From JBDIAR01 sp039812545 (lineage in GTDB: Bacteria; Actinomycetota; Actinomycetes; Actinomycetales; Dermatophilaceae), in contig JBDIAR010000063.1 of the NCBI GenBank assembly GCA_039812545.1, forward strand, positions 1 through 17,398: a DNA stretch of 17,398 nucleotides, given 5' to 3'. Below, piece by piece: positions 7,829 through 15,025 of this stretch. A program made the translations under genes and the position numbers. Position 1 is the stretch's first letter. Every line of letters begins with the position of its first letter. Below the pieces are notes generated by a model. That model saw nothing but the letters and a program-made list of their open reading frames with translations. It made no database searches and had not been told where the DNA came from.

Positions 7829-7843
7829 TTAAAACGTTTCACT
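7829..7843 (-). promoter_or_regulatory. LacI-type operator A, before rhaI
   Basis: On the minus strand GTGAAACGTTTTAA, followed by T. The core AAACGTTT has the central CpG usual for LacI-family sites. It shares TGAAACG and the downstream AAT/GAT flank with sites before rhaS and before the lacI gene. It overlaps a -10-like TTTAAT (7833-7828), which fits repression of rhaI. Confidence 0.7.
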
Positions 7844-7901
7844 CACGATAGGCCGCCGCTCCCGAAGCGTCAAGACCCCGATCACGGAATGGCATGCGTT
7901 C

Positions 7902-7911
7902 GTTGCGCAAC
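7902..7911. promoter_or_regulatory. GTTGCGCAAC palindrome
   Basis: Perfect 10-bp palindrome with a central CpG, 7 bp left of operator B. It could be a binding site for a second regulator. Its TTGCGC half could also serve as a -35 element for rhaS, although I find no good -10 at the right distance. Confidence 0.3.
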
Positions 7912-7917
7912 AAGGTT

Positions 7918-7932
7918 ATCGAATCGTTTCAA
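7918..7932. promoter_or_regulatory. LacI-type operator B, before rhaS
   Basis: On the minus strand TTGAAACGATTCGAT, an imperfect dyad around the CpG at 7925-7926. It is 90 bp centre-to-centre from operator A and about 250 bp before the rhaS start. With operator A it would let one repressor control both divergent operons. Confidence 0.65.
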
Positions 7933-7977
7933 GACATCTCTTGTTCTGGCGGTCGAAGGCGAGTAGCTTCCTGGTAC

Positions 7978-7999
7978 CCGGTCCCGACAGTGGGACCGG
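7978..7999 (+). promoter_or_regulatory. hairpin in the predicted rhaS leader
   Basis: CCGGTCCC (7978-7985) and GGGACCGG (7992-7999) pair perfectly over eight bases with a six-base loop. It sits between operator B and the rhaS start, so it would lie in the 5' untranslated RNA if transcription starts near operator B. No T-run follows. It may stabilise the leader or be another binding site. Confidence 0.4.
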
Positions 8000-8178
8000 A
8001 CTGGGGAACAGCGCCGGCCCCCCGTCGACGCCCGCCCGCCCGGCTCAACCACCCCGGATCGTCGCGAAGCCCACCGACTGTCCACGACGCACCAGGTCGA
8101 CACCCGCGAACCATCGGCCGTCGACCAGCGAGGACCTGCCCCGCCGCAGGAATCCCCACCGAGTCCCAAGGAGAACAC

Positions 8179-9234
8179 ATGCGCACATCTCGTTCGACGG
8201 TGGCCGTTGCCGCGGTCGGCATCGCCGCCGCCCTGGCCATGACCGGCTGCACGAAGAAGGACGAAACCACGACCACGCCCGCCGCGGGCAGTTCGGGGAG
8301 CCCGGCGGCGAACGCCGGCAAGTCATACAAGATCGCCTTCGTCCCGAAGCTGCAGGGCATCCCGTACTTCGAGGCGATGAACGCCGGTGGCAAGGAAGCC
8401 GCCACGGACCTTGGGATCAGCTGGCTCTACCAGGGCCCGGTGCAAGCCGACGCGGCCGCCCAGGCGGACATCGTGCGCTCGTACATCCAGCAGAAGGTCG
8501 ACGCGCTCTTCATCGCACCGAACGACCCCGACTCGATGGCCCCGCTCATCAAGCAGGCCGCCGACGGTGGCATCAAGGTCGGCACCTCGGACACCGACGC
8601 GCCGAACTCCGAGCGCCAGGTCCTGGTCCTGATGGCCTCCGCCGAGGGCATCGGCCAGGCCAACACCGACGCCCTGATGACGGCGATGGGCGGCAAGGGC
8701 AAGTACGCGATCGTCTCCTGCGGCGAGACCGCGGCGACCCTCAACTCCTGGATCGCCGAGATCAAGAAGTACCAGCCGACGAAGTACCCGGACGCCCAGC
8801 TGGTCGCCACGGTGTATGCCGGTGAGGACTTCGCCAAGGCCACCCAGATGGCCACCGACCTGATGAACGCCCACCCCGACCTGACCGGCTTCATCGGTAC
8901 CTGCTCCACCGCGGGCCCCGGTGTCGCACAGGCCGTTACCGACGCCGGCAAGATCGGCAAGGTCTTCACCGTCGGGATGGGGACCCCGCAGTCGATGAAG
9001 AAGTACCTGGACAACGGTTCGGCGTCCGCCGGCGTGCTCTGGGACGCCAAGGCCCTGGGCTACCTGACGGCGTGGGCCGGCAAGCAGATGATCGACGGCA
9101 AGGCCTTCGGAGCGTCGCAGAAGGTCAAGGACGGCGCGCTCGAGAACGTCACCTACGACCCCGCCACCAAGGTCCTGCTGATGGGCAAGCCGCTGACCTT
9201 CACCAAGGACACGGTCAACAACTACCAGTTCTGA
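8179..9234 (+). CDS. rhaS: rhamnose ABC transporter substrate-binding lipoprotein
   Basis: Extracytoplasmic sugar-binding protein of the CUT2 (ribose-type) ABC family, 351 residues. The N-terminus has arginines at 2 and 5, a hydrophobic stretch (8-20) and a lipobox-like MTGC with lipidated Cys24, then a Thr/Ser/Gly/Ala-rich linker to about residue 45. The mature domain begins SYKIAFVPKLQGIPYFEAM, typical of Peripla_BP_4 proteins. The ATG at 8179 has AAGGAG (8168-8173) five bases upstream. The frame stays open to 7894, but those codons show no homology. Rhamnose specificity is inferred from the flanking rhaI/rhaB genes and the shared operator. A long stem-loop follows the gene and may raise the level of its message over rhaTPQ. 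Confidence 0.92.
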   Translation: MRTSRSTVAVAAVGIAAALAMTGCTKKDETTTTPAAGSSGSPAANAGKSYKIAFVPKLQGIPYFEAMNAGGKEAATDLGISWLYQGPVQADAAAQADIVRSYIQQKVDALFIAPNDPDSMAPLIKQAADGGIKVGTSDTDAPNSERQVLVLMASAEGIGQANTDALMTAMGGKGKYAIVSCGETAATLNSWIAEIKKYQPTKYPDAQLVATVYAGEDFAKATQMATDLMNAHPDLTGFIGTCSTAGPGVAQAVTDAGKIGKVFTVGMGTPQSMKKYLDNGSASAGVLWDAKALGYLTAWAGKQMIDGKAFGASQKVKDGALENVTYDPATKVLLMGKPLTFTKDTVNNYQF

Positions 9235-9242
9235 GAACCGAC

Positions 9243-9286
9243 GCCGGCGGCGACCCGGGCCCACCGGGGTCCGGGTCGCCGCCGGC
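9243..9286 (+). promoter_or_regulatory. 16-bp perfect stem-loop between rhaS and rhaT
   Basis: The arms 9243-9258 and 9271-9286 are perfectly complementary over 16 bases, almost all G+C, with a 12-base loop. It begins nine bases after the rhaS stop and ends 13 bases before the rhaT ribosome binding site. No T-run follows, so it is not a classical intrinsic terminator. Its position after a binding-protein gene matches hairpins that stabilise the upstream message and reduce read-through into transporter genes. Confidence 0.75.
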
Positions 9287-9309
9287 ACCGTCTCGACGAG
9301 GAGGCACCG

Positions 9310-10860
9310 TTGGCTACGAATCCCACCGACCCGCCGGCACCGCTCGCGCAGCGGCCGATCGTCTTGGAGATGCGCGACATCACCAAGCGATTCGGGGCCG
9401 TCCGGGCGATCCGACACGGCGAGTTGACCGTGCGCGCCGGCTCCGTGGTCGCGCTGGTCGGTGAGAACGGCGCCGGCAAGTCGACGATGATCAAGATCCT
9501 CTCCGGTGCCGAGTCCGCCGACTCCGGAACGATCGTCATCGACGGCTCCCCCGTGACCATCAGCACGACCAATGAGGCGATGGCGCTCGGGATCGCGACG
9601 GTTTACCAAGAACCCCAGCTCTTCGCCGAACTCACCGTCTCGGAGAACATCTTCACGGGACGCGAGATCCGCAAGGGCGGCCGGATCGACTGGGCCGCGC
9701 AGAACGAGAAGGTCGTCGAGCTGCTCACCCTGCTCGGCCTGCCGGCGAGGTATGCCACGGCGACCGTCGGCGACCTGTCGATCGCCGAGCAGCAGCAGGT
9801 CTCGATCGCCAAGGCGCTCGCCGGCAATGCCAAGATCCTCATCCTCGACGAGCCCTCCGCCATCTTGACCGACGCCGAGATCGAGGTCCTCTTCGGCGTG
9901 GTCCGGCGCTTGACGGCGTCCGGGGTCGCCGTCATCTACATCTCTCACCGGCTCGACGAACTGTTCCTGATCGCCGACGAGGTCGCGGTCATGCGGGACG
10001 GCAAGAGCATCGGCTGCTATCCGATCGGCGAGCTGACGGTTCGCCGCGTCGTCGAACTCATGGTCGGGGGAATCCTCAGCGACGACAAGGCCGTTCGTGC
10101 GATCGATCGGACCGGGACACCGCGACTGCAACTCAAGGCACTCGGTCAGAAGGGTAGATTCCAGGACGTCAACGTCGACGTCCACCCGGGCGAGATCGTG
10201 GGCCTGTACGGACTGGTCGGCTCCGGCGTATCCGAGATCGCGGCCACCATCTGGGGCATCGACCACCACGACACCGGGACGATCCTGTTGGACGGCAAGG
10301 AGATCCGACCGAGGGCGCCGCGCCAGTCGCAGAAGCTCGGCATCGCGCTCCTGCCTGCCAACCGCAAGCACCAGGGAATGTTCAGCTTCCAGCCGATCTC
10401 CTTCAACATCTCAGCGGGCCACCTTCACCTGCTCAGCAAGCTCTCGACCTGGGTCGACCGCGCTCGCGAGAAGTCGGTGGCCCTGGACATGATCAAGAGA
10501 CTGTCCGTCAAGACCCCACACGAACGTCAGCCGATCGGGGCGATGTCCGGCGGGAACGCCCAGAAGGTCGTCCTGGCGCGTCAACTCGTCGAACGCCCCA
10601 AGCTGCTGGTCCTCGCCGAGCCGACTCAAGGCGTCGACGTCGGCGCCAAAGAGGAAATCCACCGGATCATCACCGAACTCGCGGACGAGGGGACGGCGGT
10701 CCTCGTCGTCACGTCCGATCTGCCGGAGGCGCTGCGCATCTCCGACCGACTGCAGGTCGTCCGGGCCGGGACCACCACGGTGGAGTTCGGACCCAACGCG
10801 ACACAGGTGGATGTTTTGGCGGCCGCCGCCGGCGCCGTCGACGAAGGGAGCGCCGCATGA
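9310..10860 (+). CDS. rhaT: rhamnose ABC transporter ATP-binding protein (two ATPase domains)
   Basis: Cytoplasmic motor of the rhamnose importer, 516 residues, with two ABC domains in one chain as usual for CUT2 systems. Domain 1 has Walker A GENGAGKST (51-59), Q-loop YQEPQ (99-103), signature LSIAEQQQ (156-163), Walker B LILDEPSA (177-184) and H-loop SHR (212-214). Domain 2 has the usual degenerate Walker A GLVGSGVSE (301-309), an intact signature MSGGNAQK (412-419) and Walker B LVLAEPTQGVDVGA (433-446), where Ala436 replaces the customary Asp. The start is TTG at 9310, preferred because a perfect AGGAGG (9299-9304) precedes it by five bases; the next ATG (9370) would clip the domain. Its stop overlaps the rhaP start as ATGA. 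Confidence 0.93.
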   Translation: MATNPTDPPAPLAQRPIVLEMRDITKRFGAVRAIRHGELTVRAGSVVALVGENGAGKSTMIKILSGAESADSGTIVIDGSPVTISTTNEAMALGIATVYQEPQLFAELTVSENIFTGREIRKGGRIDWAAQNEKVVELLTLLGLPARYATATVGDLSIAEQQQVSIAKALAGNAKILILDEPSAILTDAEIEVLFGVVRRLTASGVAVIYISHRLDELFLIADEVAVMRDGKSIGCYPIGELTVRRVVELMVGGILSDDKAVRAIDRTGTPRLQLKALGQKGRFQDVNVDVHPGEIVGLYGLVGSGVSEIAATIWGIDHHDTGTILLDGKEIRPRAPRQSQKLGIALLPANRKHQGMFSFQPISFNISAGHLHLLSKLSTWVDRAREKSVALDMIKRLSVKTPHERQPIGAMSGGNAQKVVLARQLVERPKLLVLAEPTQGVDVGAKEEIHRIITELADEGTAVLVVTSDLPEALRISDRLQVVRAGTTTVEFGPNATQVDVLAAAAGAVDEGSAA

Positions 10861-11873
10861 GCACGGTGACAACGGATCCGCCGGTCAAGGCGGTGGTCAA
10901 AGAGAAGAACCGCATCCTGCCCTCCCCCGTCACCGGCCAGGAGATCGTCCTCATCGGGGTCATCGCGGTGCTCTGGGTGATCCTGGCCATGGCGACGCCG
11001 GCCTTCATGTCGGCCGGCTCGATCCAGCCGCTCCTCGGCGCCGTGGCCCCGACCGCTCTCATGGGCATCGGGATGACCATCATCATCATCACCGCGGGAA
11101 TCGACGTCTCGGTCGGCGCCATGGTCATGGTGTGTTCGGTGACAACGGCCAAGATGCTTGTCAACCAAGGCGCCTCGCTCCCCGTCGCGGTCCTCGTGTC
11201 GATCCTGGTCGGCGGCCTCCTCGGGACGATCAACGGCCTGCTGATCGCATACGGCCGAGTGCATCCGATCATCATCACGTTCGGAACGGCCAATATTTAC
11301 CAGTGGGTCGGGCTGAGGATCTTCGACTCCTCGACGGTCAACGGGATCCCCGACACGCTGGCCCCGTTCGGAAACGGCGCCGCCGGACGTATCGCCGGGG
11401 TACCCATCTCCTTCCTGATCACCATCCTGCTGGCCGCCACCGCCTGGTGGTACCTGCGGCATACCCCGGGGGGCCGCCACTTCTTCGCGATCGGCGGCGA
11501 CCCCGTGGCCGCCCGACTCGCCGGCGTGCGCGTGCAACGCCGGACGCTTCTGGCGTATGCCATCACCGGACTCCTCGTCGGACTCGGGTCGACCTTCGTC
11601 ATCGCGCAGGGGCCGTCCACCCTCGGACAAGGAGTCGGAACCGGTAAGGAACTCGCGGTCATCGCCGCCGTCGTGATCGGGGGGACCTCGATCATGGGCG
11701 GCCGGGGATCTGTGCTCGGGACGCTGCTGGGTGCTCTCCTCGTCCAGACGGTGACCTCGGGGGTCACCCAACTCGGTTGGCCGTCACAGCTTTCGGACCT
11801 CTTCGTCGGTATCGCGATCATCATCGCCGTCGGGGCCGACCTACTCCGCGAACGTGCCAGGAGGGCCAAGTGA
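10857..11873 (+). CDS. rhaP: rhamnose ABC transporter permease
   Basis: Integral-membrane permease of the BPD_transp_2 (RbsC-like) family, 338 residues. After a hydrophilic N-terminus (about 1-28) it has a series of hydrophobic segments, roughly eight to ten helices. GMTIIIITAGIDVSVGAMV is the conserved loop that opens the family core, and LLGTINGLLIAYGRVHPIIITF and IMGGRGSVLGTLLGALL are also typical. It starts four bases inside rhaT (ATGA) and ends inside the rhaQ start (GTGA), so the two permeases are translationally coupled and probably form a heterodimer. Confidence 0.92.
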   Translation: MSTVTTDPPVKAVVKEKNRILPSPVTGQEIVLIGVIAVLWVILAMATPAFMSAGSIQPLLGAVAPTALMGIGMTIIIITAGIDVSVGAMVMVCSVTTAKMLVNQGASLPVAVLVSILVGGLLGTINGLLIAYGRVHPIIITFGTANIYQWVGLRIFDSSTVNGIPDTLAPFGNGAAGRIAGVPISFLITILLAATAWWYLRHTPGGRHFFAIGGDPVAARLAGVRVQRRTLLAYAITGLLVGLGSTFVIAQGPSTLGQGVGTGKELAVIAAVVIGGTSIMGGRGSVLGTLLGALLVQTVTSGVTQLGWPSQLSDLFVGIAIIIAVGADLLRERARRAK

Positions 11874-12976
11874 ACGCCATCGACGCACAGACTCCCGCGA
11901 GCGACACCACCGTCGATCCCGGCGAACAGCCACGCGGGGAAAGCGCCGTCGCCAAGGTCGTGCGCGCGCTGCTCACCCAGCGCATCGTGCTGCTCGCGGT
12001 CCTACTCGTCGCCGTCGTCGCGACGTTCACGATCATGGACCAGGGCGGGTACCTCACGGGTGCCTACGATTCCGACTATCTCGCGGCTGCGCTCATCAAC
12101 GCGGTGCCGTTGGCAATGCTCGGATTCGCCGAACTCATCGTCATCCTCTCCGGCCGCGGCGGCATCGATCTGTCCGTCGGCGCCAATGTGGCGCTGTCCG
12201 GGATGCTCTTCGGATTCGCCTACGGACAGTGGAATTGGCCGTTCTGGCTGGCTCTCGTCTTCACCGCGGCCTGCGGAGCCCTGCTCGGCGCCCTCAACGG
12301 ATTCCTGGTTGCCTACATCGGGTTCCCCGCGCTGATCGCGACCCTGGCGACCTACTACTCCTTCAAGTCACTGGCCGTCGTGATCAACAACCAGCTGCCC
12401 ATCTCCACGCCCCGCATCCAGGCGTTGTTCGACACCGCCAAGTCGGTCGAGATCCCGGTCATCGGGTCCCAGCTGCCCAATGTGCCGCTCGGCATCTTCA
12501 CCTTCCTCATCCCCTCCACCGTGTTGGTCTGGCTCCTCTTGGCGCGTACCACCTTCGGTCGCCGCCTGTATGCCGTGGGCACCAATGACACCGCGGCCCG
12601 CTGGTCGGCGATCAACGTTCGGGACGCCCGCTTCAAGGCATACCTGCTCTCCGGCCTGCTGTCCGGTCTGGTGGCCGTCGTCACGACGGCGCAGTTCGCG
12701 TCGGCGCGACCGGACGCCGGCGTCTCCGGAAACGGGATGGCGCTTCCGGCCATCACGATTGCCGTACTCGGCGGCGTGGCGATCACCGGGGGCATCGGCC
12801 GGGTCGCGGGCGTCGTCTTGGCAACCCTGCTCATCGTCTGGCTCAACGCCGGGATCCTGTTGGCGTTCGAGGGCAACTCGGGAACTCAGAACCAACTGCT
12901 GGCCCTCGGCGGCGTCCTGGTCTTCGCCGCTCTCCTGAACGGCATCACCAACCGCCGCTACGGCGGCGCCGCCTGA
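11870..12976 (+). CDS. rhaQ: rhamnose ABC transporter permease
   Basis: Second RbsC-like permease, 368 residues, with a hydrophilic N-terminus of about 40 residues followed by membrane helices. Shared family motifs include ELIVILSGRGGIDLSVGANV, GALNGFLVAYIGFPALIATL and GGVAITGGIGRVAGVVLATLL. The start is GTG at 11870, overlapping the rhaP stop as GTGA, with AGGAGG (11859-11864) five bases upstream. The upstream ATG at 11777 in the same frame has no such site, and its extra residues are an out-of-frame reading of rhaP. It is the last gene of the rightward operon; a stem-loop follows 17 bases after its stop. Confidence 0.92.
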   Translation: MNAIDAQTPASDTTVDPGEQPRGESAVAKVVRALLTQRIVLLAVLLVAVVATFTIMDQGGYLTGAYDSDYLAAALINAVPLAMLGFAELIVILSGRGGIDLSVGANVALSGMLFGFAYGQWNWPFWLALVFTAACGALLGALNGFLVAYIGFPALIATLATYYSFKSLAVVINNQLPISTPRIQALFDTAKSVEIPVIGSQLPNVPLGIFTFLIPSTVLVWLLLARTTFGRRLYAVGTNDTAARWSAINVRDARFKAYLLSGLLSGLVAVVTTAQFASARPDAGVSGNGMALPAITIAVLGGVAITGGIGRVAGVVLATLLIVWLNAGILLAFEGNSGTQNQLLALGGVLVFAALLNGITNRRYGGAA

Positions 12977-12992
12977 CCACGACCGCACGACA

Positions 12993-13029
12993 CCGCCCCG
13001 CCCCGGAGAAGCGTTCGGGTACGGGGCGG
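12993..13029 (+). terminator. stem-loop after rhaQ
   Basis: CCGCCCCG (12993-13000) pairs with CGGGGCGG (13022-13029), with an inner CCCG/CGGG helix (13002-13005 with 13016-13019). A T-rich tract beginning ctgtctgtctgt follows. It lies between two convergent genes (rhaQ and the lacI gene) and could serve both directions. Only a moderate terminator, because the tract is mixed T and C. Confidence 0.65.
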
Positions 13030-13069
13030 CTGTCTGTCTGTCCCTCTGTCCGTCTGTCCGTCTGGTCGT
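13029..13069. repeat. degenerate TGTC/CGTC tetranucleotide repeat
   Basis: Runs of tgtc/cgtc units, in short form gtctgtctgtccctctgtcc and onward, fill the space between the stem-loop and the end of the lacI gene. The plus strand is almost purine-free apart from G. This may be slipped-strand expansion of the terminator tail. Confidence 0.6.
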
Positions 13070-14091
13070 CAGCGGGCGGGCCCGGTCGAACGACGGACGC
13101 TGAGGCGCGGGGCGAAGGACACCCGGCGCGGCTCGAAGGGCTCGCCGCCCGCCCGCGCGGCCAGCTCCTCGTACAACAGGCGGGCACCCTCCCGTCCCAT
13201 GGTGTATGCCGGTTGCTCGATGGAGGTCAACGGCACCACGGCCGTCTGAGCGAACGTGATGTCGTCGAAGCCGACCAGGCTCACGCGGCCCGGCACCTCG
13301 ATCCCGTGTTCGACGAAGGCGTTGAGGATCCCGAGGGCCAGCAAGTCGTTGGCCGCGAAGATCGCCGTGGCGCGGCCGGCCTCCGGCTCCGCCGCGAAGC
13401 GCTCGCCGACGCGTCGTCCCTCTTCCACCGTCATCGCAGCCGCCTCGACGACCTCGAGTCGGCCGTCCGCGGCGGCCACCGACTCGGCGAATCCCTCCAA
13501 GCGAGAACGACTCTGCCGCAACGAGTTCGGTCCGGAAACGTAACGCAGTCGCCGGTGGCCCAGCTCGACGAGATGGGATCCGGCGAGCCGGCCGCCCGCG
13601 ATGTCGTCGACCAAGACCGCCGAGTAGGGTTCGGACCCACCCGGGTGATCCAGCAGGACGAGCGGCACCCCGCGCCGCCGGAGACCGGAGACGTCCGGAA
13701 GCTGGTCCTCCGTGGGGCTGAGCAGGACGCCGCGCAGATGCTGTTCCGCGAAGAGATCCAGATAACCGCGCTCCCGAGAGCGTCGACCACCGGAGTTGCC
13801 GACCAGGACGACGCCCCCGGCCTCGGCGACGGTGTCTTCCACGCCGCGGGCGAGTTCGGCGAAGAAGGGGTTGGCCGCATCGAGCACGACCAGGCCCACC
13901 GCCCGACTGCTGCCGGTCCGCAGGTGCCGCGCCGCCTCGTTGCGGACGAAGCCGAGTTCCTCGATGGCCAGTTCTACCTTGTCGCGCGTGGCTGCCGTGA
14001 CGAGTTCAGGACGGTTGAGCACATTGGAGACGGTGCCGGCAGAGACGCCGGCACGGCGGGCGACGTCTTTGATCCCGGGCAGGGCGGCCAT
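13069..14091 (-). CDS. LacI-family transcriptional regulator (probable rhamnose repressor)
   Basis: Cytoplasmic repressor, 340 residues. The helix-turn-helix and hinge helix are IKDVARRAGVSAGTVSNVLN (7-26) through EAARHLRTG (52-60). They are followed by a periplasmic-binding-protein-like effector domain starting SSRAVGLVVLDAANPFFAEL. I chose the ATG at 14091 because the HTH begins six residues later. An in-frame ATG at 14175 would overlap truA and adds an Arg/Pro-rich tail. No Shine-Dalgarno is visible. An operator half-site lies 19-24 bp upstream, suggesting autoregulation. Its position convergent to rhaQ and the shared motif at rhaI and rhaS make it the likely rhamnose regulator (RhaR-type); this is inference. 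Confidence 0.9.
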   Translation of the reverse strand: MAALPGIKDVARRAGVSAGTVSNVLNRPELVTAATRDKVELAIEELGFVRNEAARHLRTGSSRAVGLVVLDAANPFFAELARGVEDTVAEAGGVVLVGNSGGRRSRERGYLDLFAEQHLRGVLLSPTEDQLPDVSGLRRRGVPLVLLDHPGGSEPYSAVLVDDIAGGRLAGSHLVELGHRRLRYVSGPNSLRQSRSRLEGFAESVAAADGRLEVVEAAAMTVEEGRRVGERFAAEPEAGRATAIFAANDLLALGILNAFVEHGIEVPGRVSLVGFDDITFAQTAVVPLTSIEQPAYTMGREGARLLYEELAARAGGEPFEPRRVSFAPRLSVRRSTGPAR

Positions 14092-14100
14092 GAACCGAGT

Positions 14101-14115
14101 ATTACATCGTTTCAA
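14101..14115 (-). promoter_or_regulatory. LacI-type operator C, before the lacI gene
   Basis: On the minus strand TTGAAACGATGTAAT. It matches operator B at TTGAAACGAT and the terminal AT, but only the TTGAAACG half is good and the other half is weak. It lies in the 43-bp gap between truA and the regulator, nine bases before the start codon. Confidence 0.6.
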
Positions 14116-14134
14116 CGCCGGCGCTCGGCGGCGC

Positions 14135-15025
14135 TCAGACCCGCCTGGCGCGCGCGGCGACCGCCCGTTCGGCAAGCAGGTCGTCCTCGGGGTAGGCGAC
14201 CTCCATGAGGGTCAGAGCATGACCCGGCAGCACCGCGACCGCGGAGTTACGGGTCGCCGAATCCCTGACCACACGAAGCCAATTCAAGTCTCTTCGGTGT
14301 TCTCCGACCGCGACGACGGCTCCGACCAGGGCGCGCACCATCGAGTGACAAAACGCGTCCGCGCGCACGTCGGCGACCAACGTCCCGTCGGGGTCACGCC
14401 GCCAGGTGAAGTCCATCAGGGTGCGTACCGTCGTGGCCCCCTCGCGACGGCGACAGAAGGCACCGAAGTCGCGCAGCCCGAGAAGCTCAGCGCCGGCGGC
14501 GTTGAGCACATCGAGATCAAGCGGCCGACGCCACCACAGAGTGTCGTTGCGACGCAATGGATTTCGCCGATCCGCCAGGTCACAGATGCGGTACTCGTAG
14601 CGGCGCCACAGCGCGCTGAACCGAGCGTCGAATCCAGGCGGCGCGACACGCACCGCGCGAACCACGAGATCGGCGGGCAGAACTCCGGCAAGCCTTGCCG
14701 CAGCGGCCAGTTCGGGCGTCCGGGAGGTGCGCCCCGGGAGCTCCGCGTACGCTTCGGCTGACACGTCGGCATGGCATACGGCTCCCAGCGCATGAACACC
14801 GGCGTCGGTCCGTCCCGCGGTCGTCAGCTTGACCGGTCCGACTCGTAAGATGGTTGTCCACGCGTCGGTCAGGACCTGTTCGACGGTGCGCAGTCCGGGT
14901 TGCGCGGCCCAACCCGCGAAATGCGTTCCGTCGTAGGCGAAGTCGACCCGCAGTCGTCGGGTGGACGCCGGGTCGGGAGCAAACAAGCGCGCCTCCGGCC
15001 CTTGCGCAATGGCGTCTCCTCCCAT
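14135..15025 (-). CDS. truA: tRNA pseudouridine synthase A
   Basis: Converts uridines 38-40 of tRNA anticodon arms to pseudouridine. The 296-residue protein has RVDFAYDGTHFAGWAAQPGLRTVE (26-49) and the catalytic motif TTAGRTDAGVHA (68-79) with Asp74, then RRYEYRI and the C-terminal FCHSMVRALVGAVVAVGEH. It is somewhat longer than the usual 245-275 residues because of an N-terminal extension of about 20 residues and a basic tail. The ATG at 15025 has no Shine-Dalgarno; a TANNNT hexamer (TACGCT, 15038-15033) lies seven bases before it, as expected for a leaderless message. It is followed by the lacI gene after 43 bp. Actinomycete truA is often near ribosomal protein genes, so this setting is different. 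Confidence 0.94.
   Translation of the reverse strand: MGGDAIAQGPEARLFAPDPASTRRLRVDFAYDGTHFAGWAAQPGLRTVEQVLTDAWTTILRVGPVKLTTAGRTDAGVHALGAVCHADVSAEAYAELPGRTSRTPELAAAARLAGVLPADLVVRAVRVAPPGFDARFSALWRRYEYRICDLADRRNPLRRNDTLWWRRPLDLDVLNAAGAELLGLRDFGAFCRRREGATTVRTLMDFTWRRDPDGTLVADVRADAFCHSMVRALVGAVVAVGEHRRDLNWLRVVRDSATRNSAVAVLPGHALTLMEVAYPEDDLLAERAVAARARRV

Larger units (their letters stand above)
7775..8178. other. divergent control region of the rhamnose locus
   Basis: This 404-bp gap separates the catabolic genes from the transporter genes. It contains the rhaI ribosome binding site (7780-7785), operator A (7829-7843), a GTTGCGCAAC palindrome (7902-7911), operator B (7918-7932), an 8-bp inverted repeat in the rhaS leader (7978-7999) and the rhaS ribosome binding site (8168-8173). 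No small gene is supported. The region from about 8000 to 8165 is cytosine-rich on the plus strand and otherwise featureless. Confidence 0.7.

Noticed and set aside
7894..8178. Longer start for rhaS or a small upstream gene
   Set aside because: The frame is open by GC composition only; the signal peptide starts at 8179 behind a strong AAGGAG.
8323..10371. 682-residue minus-strand open frame opposite rhaS and rhaT
   Set aside because: Shadow of two clear transporter genes; no recognisable domain and no ribosome binding site.
13534..13543. GGAAACGTAA inside the lacI gene as a fourth operator
   Set aside because: It lacks the TGAAACG core shared by the three intergenic sites and lies within conserved coding sequence.
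14092..14175. Longer lacI start at 14175
   Set aside because: It would overlap the truA 3' end and add a basic, Pro-rich tail before the helix-turn-helix, and it would place the operator inside the coding region.
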